Source: Candidatus Helarchaeota archaeon (GTDB taxonomy: Archaea > Asgardarchaeota > Lokiarchaeia > Helarchaeales > HEL-GB-A). From it: a stretch of DNA of 25,138 bases. The translations under genes and the position numbers were made by a program. The stretch spans positions 1-25,138 of the forward strand of contig JABXJU010000042.1 of the NCBI GenBank assembly GCA_013375405.1, written 5' to 3'. This document shows, in pieces, positions 7,653-13,584 of this stretch (its first letter is position 1; each line of letters begins with the position of its first letter). The notes under the pieces are model-generated. The model saw nothing but the letters and a program-made list of their open reading frames with translations, was not told the DNA's origin and did no database searches.

Positions 7653-8975
7653 ATGGCTGAAACTCCCAAGAAATACCCCATGTGGGATACCATCATTAAC
7701 TATCTTGATGCTGCGGAGAAAATGTTTGGAGGGGATAAACAAGAGAAAGCCGGTAAAGGAATCTTTCAAAAAAGTTTTTTAACAATTTTTTCTTCTTTTC
7801 TCCGAAAATTATACGAAGCAGAAGCTCAAGGTATTCCAAAAATAATGTTTAATTTCTGCATTCCCCCTGAATTGTTTCGCGTATTCGATAGGACCTATCC
7901 AATATGTGAAGAGGTTGGGAGTGTTGGGCTTACTGTAATTGGAACACAGCACATCAAATACATTGAACTTGCAGAGGAAAACGGAATTGCCCCGGAACAA
8001 TGCAACGCTCAAAAGATTTGGATTGGAGCCATGATGGCAAATGAAATTTTTAAGCCAGATGGCATTGTTTATGCGTCCCAACCCTGTGATTCCACGAATA
8101 TTTTATATCAAGTAATGCAAAATTGGTATAAAGTTCCCACTTATACCCTTGATGTGCCCTACTGGGCTCATGATCCCGACTCAGAATTTTATGATGAACG
8201 GACGGTTCCGTATTTTGTTAATCAATTGAAAGGATTTATTGTTTGGGCAGAAAAAAATTTCGGTCTTAAATTTGATTCTGAACACTTTCGACACATGATG
8301 GAATTATCAAATCAGGCAAGAGAGGCAGTTCTGGAACTTAATGAGCTTATGAGGGCTATACCTGCCCCTTTGCCAAGTCTGACCTCTTTTAATACTTATG
8401 TGGCTCTTTTAACTAGTGCTGGTACTCAAGCAGCAGCTGATTATTGCAAATTTGTTCGTGATGAAGCAGCTAATAATGCGAAACAGAAGATAAGTCCCTT
8501 GCAGGAGCGTGGTAAGGAGGAAAAATTTAGGGTTATCTGGATTTATCTTCCTATCTTTTGGGACTTCATGCTCTTTGATTGGATGGAACGGAAATTTGGC
8601 GCCGTGAGCGTAATGGACCTTTTGGGATACAATCTGGCCCAACCGGTAGACCTCTCCAGTAAAAATAAAATGTTCGAGGGGCTTGCTCGGACGACCTTAG
8701 ACATTCCCATGGGGGTTCAAAGTCGCGGCCCTGCCGAATATTATTTGGATTATCTTATTAATGTCGTAAAGACCTATAAAGCCGATTGTGCTATTTACGG
8801 TGGTCATTTGGGATGTAAACATTCTTGGGCCATCGCAAATCTCCTCAAAGAGGAATTATATGAGGTTACTGGTGTCCCAACCTTGATCTTTGAAGTTGAT
8901 GCGATGGATAACCGTCCCGTTACCTCTAGAATGATTAAAGCAAAACTAAAAACCTTCTTCACAGAAATGCTTTAA
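7653..8975 (+). CDS. BcrB/BadE-like 2-hydroxyacyl-CoA dehydratase family subunit, copy 1
   Basis: This 440-residue protein belongs to the same superfamily as the preceding gene but has the size of BcrB (about 440). Candidate cluster ligands are Cys69 (IMFNFCIPPEL), Cys85 (YPICEEVGS), Cys117 (APEQCNAQKIW) and Cys145 (ASQPCDSTN). The C-terminal half carries VMDLLGYNLAQPVD, QSRGPAEYYLDYL and YGGHLGCKHSWAIANLL, where the last Cys/His segment corresponds to the typical late family motif. In known complexes, two unlike subunits (BcrB+BcrC or HgdA+HgdB) form the substrate site, so this is probably a partner of the 373-residue protein. It starts 25 bases after that gene with GAGGA upstream of the ATG. 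Its close paralogue follows immediately. No membrane segment. Confidence 0.87.
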   Translation: MAETPKKYPMWDTIINYLDAAEKMFGGDKQEKAGKGIFQKSFLTIFSSFLRKLYEAEAQGIPKIMFNFCIPPELFRVFDRTYPICEEVGSVGLTVIGTQHIKYIELAEENGIAPEQCNAQKIWIGAMMANEIFKPDGIVYASQPCDSTNILYQVMQNWYKVPTYTLDVPYWAHDPDSEFYDERTVPYFVNQLKGFIVWAEKNFGLKFDSEHFRHMMELSNQAREAVLELNELMRAIPAPLPSLTSFNTYVALLTSAGTQAAADYCKFVRDEAANNAKQKISPLQERGKEEKFRVIWIYLPIFWDFMLFDWMERKFGAVSVMDLLGYNLAQPVDLSSKNKMFEGLARTTLDIPMGVQSRGPAEYYLDYLINVVKTYKADCAIYGGHLGCKHSWAIANLLKEELYEVTGVPTLIFEVDAMDNRPVTSRMIKAKLKTFFTEML

Positions 8976-9015
8976 TATTTCTATTAATTTACATTTCACG
9001 GATTGAGATGATGTA

Positions 9016-10341
9016 ATGGTAGAAACAAAAAAGAAATATCCTATGTGGGATACGATTATCACATTTACCGATAAAATGACAGAACTTTTTGATAGTATAA
9101 TGAAAACTAAGGACACTGGAGAAGTTGTAATAAACCCTCAATTTATTAAAATTCTCAATACTTACTTCAAAGGATTATACAATGCAGAAGCCGAAGGAAA
9201 ACCGAAGCTAATGTATAATTTTTGCATTCCGCCTGAGATTCTATATGCTCTAGATGCTTATCCCATGTGCCAAGAAGTCGGGTCGGTTTTATTATCGGCT
9301 TTTGGAAATCAACATATAAAATATATCAATTTAGCTGAAGAAAATGGAATTGCTCCTGAACAATGTAATGCCCAAAAGATTTGGATCGGGGCCATTATGG
9401 CAGACGATATTGTTAAACCAGATGGCATTGTTTATGCATCCCAACCATGTGATTCAACAAATATTCTATATCAAGTCATCCAAAACTGGTATAAAATTCC
9501 GACCTACACACTTGATGTGCCATATTGGGCTCATGATCCTGATTCATCATATTATGATGAACGTACCGCTCCTTATTTTGCTGCACAAGTTAAAGGAATC
9601 ATGACTTGGGCGGAAAAAAATTTCGACCTAAAATATGATCCTGAACGCTTGAGGCAGATAATGGAACTTTCAAATAGAGCACGAGAAATATGCCTAGAAA
9701 TTAACGAGCTTATGACTGCCGTTCCATCTCCTTTACCAAGTATGACAACTTTTTTAACTTATGTGACCCTAACGACTAGTTCTGGGACTCAAGAATGTGT
9801 AGATTACCTTGAATGGACTAGAGATAAAGCTGCAGATATGGTAAAGCGAAAGACTAGCCCATTGCGAGAGAGGTATCAAAAAGAGGAACAGTTTAGAGTT
9901 GTTTGGATTTACATTCCAATTTTCTGGGAAATGTTGATGTATGATTGGATGGAAAGAAAATTCGGGGCCGTAACTGTTATGGACCTTATGGGGTACAATC
10001 TGGCTCAACCAGTAGATCTCTCCAGTGAAGATTCGATATTCGAGGGACTTGGTCGGACGATCCTAGACATTCCAATGGGCGCACAATCTAGAGGTCCAGC
10101 AGAATATTATTTAGATTATCTTCTTCATATCACGAAAAAATATAAAGCGGATTGTGCGATATATGGCGGGCATATGGGCTGTAAGCACTCCTGGGGCATT
10201 GCAAATCTACTGAAAGATGAACTATACAAAAGAACTGGTGTTCCGACACTACTCTTTGAAGTCGACACAATGGATCCAAGGCAAGTATCCTCAAGAGATG
10301 TTAGAAAGAAGATTAAAATGTTCTTTCAAGAGATGCTTTAA
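9016..10341 (+). CDS. BcrB/BadE-like 2-hydroxyacyl-CoA dehydratase family subunit, copy 2
   Basis: This is a tandem paralogue of the previous gene, 441 residues, colinear throughout. All candidate ligands are kept: Cys70, Cys85, Cys117, Cys145 and the C-terminal GGHMGCKHSWG motif. The stretch from AEENGIAPEQCNAQ to about residue 185 is nearly identical between the copies, while residues 12-45 (LFDSIMKTKDTGEVV) and the charged region near residue 270-290 differ. The DNA differs widely at third positions, so the duplication is not recent and protein-level selection holds the core. Two unlike BcrB-type subunits plus one BcrC-type subunit may make alternative pairs with different substrates, or one pair may carry a relay cluster. 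The gap to copy 1 is 40 bases; the HgdC-like activator starts 33 bases downstream. Confidence 0.87.
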   Translation: MVETKKKYPMWDTIITFTDKMTELFDSIMKTKDTGEVVINPQFIKILNTYFKGLYNAEAEGKPKLMYNFCIPPEILYALDAYPMCQEVGSVLLSAFGNQHIKYINLAEENGIAPEQCNAQKIWIGAIMADDIVKPDGIVYASQPCDSTNILYQVIQNWYKIPTYTLDVPYWAHDPDSSYYDERTAPYFAAQVKGIMTWAEKNFDLKYDPERLRQIMELSNRAREICLEINELMTAVPSPLPSMTTFLTYVTLTTSSGTQECVDYLEWTRDKAADMVKRKTSPLRERYQKEEQFRVVWIYIPIFWEMLMYDWMERKFGAVTVMDLMGYNLAQPVDLSSEDSIFEGLGRTILDIPMGAQSRGPAEYYLDYLLHITKKYKADCAIYGGHMGCKHSWGIANLLKDELYKRTGVPTLLFEVDTMDPRQVSSRDVRKKIKMFFQEML

Positions 10342-10374
10342 CTTTCTTTATTTAAACTCGGTAGGCAAAAGCAA

Positions 10375-11217
10375 ATGATTGTTGCAGGCGTGGATGTTGG
10401 AAGCTTAACAGGCAAGTGTGTGGTTATAAGGGCTGCGAAGAAATTTGGAATGGATGAAATTCTGTCCAGTTCAATCACTGCTACACGAGTAAAGCCTGTG
10501 AAAACGGCAATGATTGTATATGATGAGGCCCTTGAGAAAGCGAATTTAAATAAAGGCGAAATTGAATATATCGTTGGAACGGGTTATGGGCGTGTTCGAA
10601 TTCCTTTCGCCGATAAAAATATTTCTGAAATTTCTTGTCATGGGCGAGGGGCGCATTATTACATTCCTTCCGTTCGCACAGTCATTGATATAGGGGGGCA
10701 AGATAGTAAAGTTATCCGAGTAAACGAAACTGGAAAATTAGTAGATTTTACCATGAACGATAAATGTGCTGCGGGAACCGGCAGATTTTTAGAAGTGATG
10801 GCAAAAGCATTAGAAACTACACTGGATGAAATGGGTCCCTTAGCATTAGAAGCGACTCGCCCTGCAATGATTTCTGCCCAATGCAGCGTGTTTGCGGAAA
10901 GTGAAGTTGTGAGTCTTATCGCTGATGGTAAAAATGTCAAAAATATCATTGCTGGCCTGAGTGAGTCAATTGCCAGCCGGATCGTTTCATTAGTTAATCG
11001 AATTGGATTAAAAAAGGATATAACCATTACAGGAGGCGTAGCTAAAAATATTGGGGTTGTAAAATGTGTTGAAGAAAAATTAAATGTCAAACTGAAGACA
11101 ATACCGATTGATCCCCAAATAATTGGTGCGTTTGGTGCCGCTCTTTTCGCTAAAGAAGAGCTGATCAAGAAAGAACAAGAGGGTCCCAAACGAAAATTGA
11201 AAAAATGGGATTTTTAG
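10375..11217 (+). CDS. ATP-dependent activator of 2-hydroxyacyl-CoA dehydratase (HgdC / BcrA-BcrD family)
   Basis: This 280-residue ASKHA-fold ATPase couples ATP hydrolysis to transfer of low-potential electrons onto the dehydratase/reductase. Seen motifs: phosphate-1 loop AGVDVGSLTGK (4-14), phosphate-2 VIDIGGQDSK (103-112), and adenosine-site GGVAKNIGVV. Cys131 (NDKCAAGTGRF) and Cys170 (ISAQCSVFAESE) are 39 residues apart, the same spacing as the two cysteines (127 and 166) that bridge the [4Fe-4S] cluster between HgdC monomers in Acidaminococcus. A single gene rather than a BcrA/BcrD pair implies a homodimer of the HgdC type. It lies directly downstream of its presumed clients. The gene after it begins six bases past the stop. 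Confidence 0.93.
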   Translation: MIVAGVDVGSLTGKCVVIRAAKKFGMDEILSSSITATRVKPVKTAMIVYDEALEKANLNKGEIEYIVGTGYGRVRIPFADKNISEISCHGRGAHYYIPSVRTVIDIGGQDSKVIRVNETGKLVDFTMNDKCAAGTGRFLEVMAKALETTLDEMGPLALEATRPAMISAQCSVFAESEVVSLIADGKNVKNIIAGLSESIASRIVSLVNRIGLKKDITITGGVAKNIGVVKCVEEKLNVKLKTIPIDPQIIGAFGAALFAKEELIKKEQEGPKRKLKKWDF

Positions 11218-11223
11218 TTTAAA

Positions 11224-12033
11224 ATGACCTCTTCCGAACCAATAAATGGAATTGCTGCAATCCATGCGTTTATTAAAGTCAAAAAGAAAATAACTGAAAA
11301 TATAAATGTGTTCGCATGCCCATCTTCTATTAATAAATTAAGGCAATCATTAGATTTTAAATTTGGAGATGAGGTAGAAACAATCTTTCTTCTCAAAGAG
11401 GATGTTTTCATTGAATTAGGTCCCCCTCAATATGAATCTGTTTCTTATATAGTAATTACACGAAATCCAGAAGAAGTCCAAGATGGACGAATTACGGTTC
11501 TTGGACCTGATATTCCAGAATCTGAAGGGAAACAATTAAATTTTGGACAAATTCTCCTATTCGGGGGCGCCCAAATAAAAGATGAAGAATATAAGGAAAT
11601 GGAACGGGCGATATTTCACCTGAAAAATCTTGAAGGATTCATGATTCGCGCGGTTCCAAATAAACTATGGAGTCGAGTGAGTAAAAATGTGGGTCAACGC
11701 GGATTTTCACTCGAAACCTTGGGAAAAGCATTGATGATCATGTATAAGGAACAATTTTCATCAATTGAAACCATGGAGATCCTTTTTATAACAACCGATT
11801 CCCCCCAGGATTTTCTAGAATTAAAAGTTCTTGGATCGGAAGTCCGGAAACATTACATCCAGAAGTATTCGGCCACTTTAAAGGCAAAACTTACTGAGTT
11901 AGTCGAGAAACAACGGGATGATTGCGATTATCCCTGGACTTGTGATGAATGCGATTACAATGCCGTTTGTGATGAGGTTCGTGACATAGTAGAGAAGGTA
12001 AAAGCCTATCGTGAAAAAACAAATTCCTCTTAG
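11224..12033 (+). CDS. Truncated acetyl-CoA synthase (CdhC/AcsB)-like protein with a variant four-Cys site
   Basis: From about residue 58 this 269-residue protein follows the middle (A2) domain of CODH/ACS beta subunits. Segments that match in order are EDVFIELG, the QDGRITVLGPDI motif (DGKIEVIGPDI in Moorella AcsB), a GQILLFGG...ERAIFHLKNLEG segment, a SRVSKNVGQRGFSLETLGK segment, and an FITTDS strand before the cluster region. In true ACS this leads to C-x2-C-x8-C-x9-C and later GCF/Cys pairs of the nickel A-cluster. Here the chain ends with Cys234, Cys240, Cys243 and Cys249 (C-x5-C-x2-C-x5-C) and a short helix. The third ACS domain, with its nickel-ligating cysteines, is absent, as is the large N-terminal Rossmann domain. 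It sits between the HgdC-like activator and a CooC-like ATPase. Methyl or CO chemistry should not be assumed; a metal-cluster scaffold or carrier is equally likely. Confidence 0.72.
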   Translation: MTSSEPINGIAAIHAFIKVKKKITENINVFACPSSINKLRQSLDFKFGDEVETIFLLKEDVFIELGPPQYESVSYIVITRNPEEVQDGRITVLGPDIPESEGKQLNFGQILLFGGAQIKDEEYKEMERAIFHLKNLEGFMIRAVPNKLWSRVSKNVGQRGFSLETLGKALMIMYKEQFSSIETMEILFITTDSPQDFLELKVLGSEVRKHYIQKYSATLKAKLTELVEKQRDDCDYPWTCDECDYNAVCDEVRDIVEKVKAYREKTNSS

Positions 12034-12099
12034 CTTTTTAATTTATAGAGTCATTAATACTGATTAGAAATGAAATAGTGAAAATATGTGAAAATTTAG

Positions 12100-12864
12100 A
12101 TGAATAAATGGATTATTGCTGTTATGGGAAAAGGTGGAACAGGAAAAACCGCTATTATCGCATTAATGACAAAAATTTTAATGCAACAGCAAAAGAAATT
12201 ATTAATTGTTGATGCTGATCCAGCTCTAGGGCTCGCTAATGTCCTTGGAATTCAAGTGAATCGTACTTTAGAGGATTTGCGCCATGAAATAATAAAAGTG
12301 GGAGGTCGAGGCATTGAAGATGAGAAAGAGGAACTTGTCTTATCCTTGGACTATAAGGCGATGGAGCTCCTTACCGAACAACTCGGATTTTCTACTCTTA
12401 TTATGGGGCAGCCTCACACTTCTGGATGTTTTTGTCCCGCAAATACCCTTCTGCGGAGCGCTCTGAAACCTTTAACGAAAGCCTTTGATATCATTCTAAT
12501 TGATTGTGAAGCAGGTTTAGAACAAATAAATCGAAAAGTTGTTGAGAATATAAACTTTCTTCTAATTATTTCCGATCCAACAGTACGAGGGCTTCAAACA
12601 GCAGCAGCTATCCAAGAAATGGCAAAAAAATTTACGAAAGCTTCCCGAATTGGTCTAATTCTCAACAAAGTATCTGATCCCTCCATAATCGACACTCTGC
12701 GTTCAAAGACCGACTTGGAAATCATAGGAAATATACCTCTAGATCCTCAAATAACCGAGTTTGATCTCATCGGGCGTTCTCTACTTGAACTCCCAGCTAA
12801 TTCCATCAGCATAAACGCACTCACAACCATTTTAAAGCGTTTATCCATTCTTAAAAAAGAGTAA
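12100..12864 (+). CDS. CooC/AcsF-type nickel-insertion ATPase (MinD/SIMIBI class)
   Basis: This 254-residue P-loop ATPase has the deviant Walker A KGGTGKT (11-17, signature Lys11), the switch VDADPALG (37-44), IDCEAGLEQ (135-143), and the base-recognition region ILNKVSDPS. It carries the C-x-C motif GCFCPANTLLR (Cys110, Cys112) that in CooC1 and AcsF bridges a homodimer and binds nickel or zinc during maturation of carbon monoxide dehydrogenase or acetyl-CoA synthase. Its neighbour is the ACS-like protein, and no CODH gene is in the window, so its client may be that protein or one of the dehydratase-like subunits. It is preceded by a 66-base gap with only a weak ribosome binding signal, so it could have its own promoter, but it is co-directional and closes the cluster. 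Family call is firm; client is inferred. Confidence 0.88.
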   Translation: MNKWIIAVMGKGGTGKTAIIALMTKILMQQQKKLLIVDADPALGLANVLGIQVNRTLEDLRHEIIKVGGRGIEDEKEELVLSLDYKAMELLTEQLGFSTLIMGQPHTSGCFCPANTLLRSALKPLTKAFDIILIDCEAGLEQINRKVVENINFLLIISDPTVRGLQTAAAIQEMAKKFTKASRIGLILNKVSDPSIIDTLRSKTDLEIIGNIPLDPQITEFDLIGRSLLELPANSISINALTTILKRLSILKKE

Positions 12865-12944
12865 AAACCTTATCTTTTTCACAACGAAAGGAACTTAAGA
12901 TAGCCATAAAGAAATTATATTAAAGAAAAAATCGGGGATTTCAA

Positions 12945-13550
12945 ATGCTCAAAAATGTGTTAATTTTTTGGACCCATGGAACTCTTCTATATTCTCGATC
13001 ATATGGAATTGCAAAAAAAGATCCCCATCTTGTTTCAGGGTTCCTTTCTGCGTTCTCAAATTTCGCTAAAGAATTAGGGGAGAAAGAAATTCGCGCGATT
13101 CAAATGCATCCCCATAAAATTTTTATGAGCATCCACCAAGACTTGTGCTTTACCATTTCTCTTGATCAAGATGATGAGGAAGCTCAGGGCGAACTTATTC
13201 TTCAAACCCTTATCAATTCCTTCTTAGCTATATTTGGTGTAAAACTTGAGCCCGAAGTTATTTATGACCTTGATACTTTTAACGAATTTGAAACCATGGT
13301 GGATGACTTATATATCATAAAAAATTTCTTTGAACTTATTGAGTCGACAAATAAGAAACTCTCGCTACCAGACCTCCAAAAAATGTATGAGGAAAAATTT
13401 GGGTCGAGTATACCTCTCACGAAATGCTGGCAATGTCTTAATTTCCTTGTCATGAATGACGCTATTGTAGAAGTCTCAGAGAAACGCCAAATCCGGTACC
13501 GAAAGAAGGGTGAACTTCTAAAAGGACTGGATTTAAAATTTAAGAAATAA
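12945..13550 (+). CDS. Longin/roadblock-like domain protein with C-terminal winged-helix-like region
   Basis: This 201-residue cytosolic protein starts with the pattern of small longin-type domains: a first strand VLIFWTHGTLLYSRSY, then HLVSGFLSAFSNFAKEL (helix 1), IRAIQMHPHKIFMSIHQDL (strands) and EAQGELILQTLINSFLAIFG (helix). The second half (about 120-195) is helical with LPDLQKMYEEKFG and ends in WQCLNFLVMNDAIVEVSEKR, like a winged helix wing. Proteins with this composite are frequent in Asgard archaea, where longin and roadblock domains are linked to small GTPase regulation, but no Ras-like GTPase is next to it here. The ATG has GGGGAT six bases upstream. The domain call comes from the secondary-structure pattern, not from conserved catalytic residues, and could be wrong in detail. 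Confidence 0.55.
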   Translation: MLKNVLIFWTHGTLLYSRSYGIAKKDPHLVSGFLSAFSNFAKELGEKEIRAIQMHPHKIFMSIHQDLCFTISLDQDDEEAQGELILQTLINSFLAIFGVKLEPEVIYDLDTFNEFETMVDDLYIIKNFFELIESTNKKLSLPDLQKMYEEKFGSSIPLTKCWQCLNFLVMNDAIVEVSEKRQIRYRKKGELLKGLDLKFKK

Positions 13551-13584
13551 TTTGATCTTGATAATATAAAAAAATGATTTTATT

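Noticed and set aside
9344..9604. Plus-strand open frame in another frame of BcrB-like copy 2
   Set aside because: It overlaps the most conserved part of a well-supported gene; its product is Met/His/Leu-rich with no family features.
10659..11189. Minus-strand open frame of 176 codons
   Set aside because: It lies antisense within the HgdC-like gene, whose product has complete family motifs. The antisense product shows no motif and no ribosome binding site.
3872..12864. Canonical class I benzoyl-CoA reductase operon
   Set aside because: Only one activator gene instead of a BcrA/BcrD pair, two BcrB-like copies, no ferredoxin or downstream ring-cleavage genes. Family membership is clear but the substrate is not.
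11224..12864. CODH/ACS (Wood-Ljungdahl) locus
   Set aside because: The ACS-like protein lacks the A-cluster nickel domain, and no CODH, corrinoid protein or methyltransferase gene is present.
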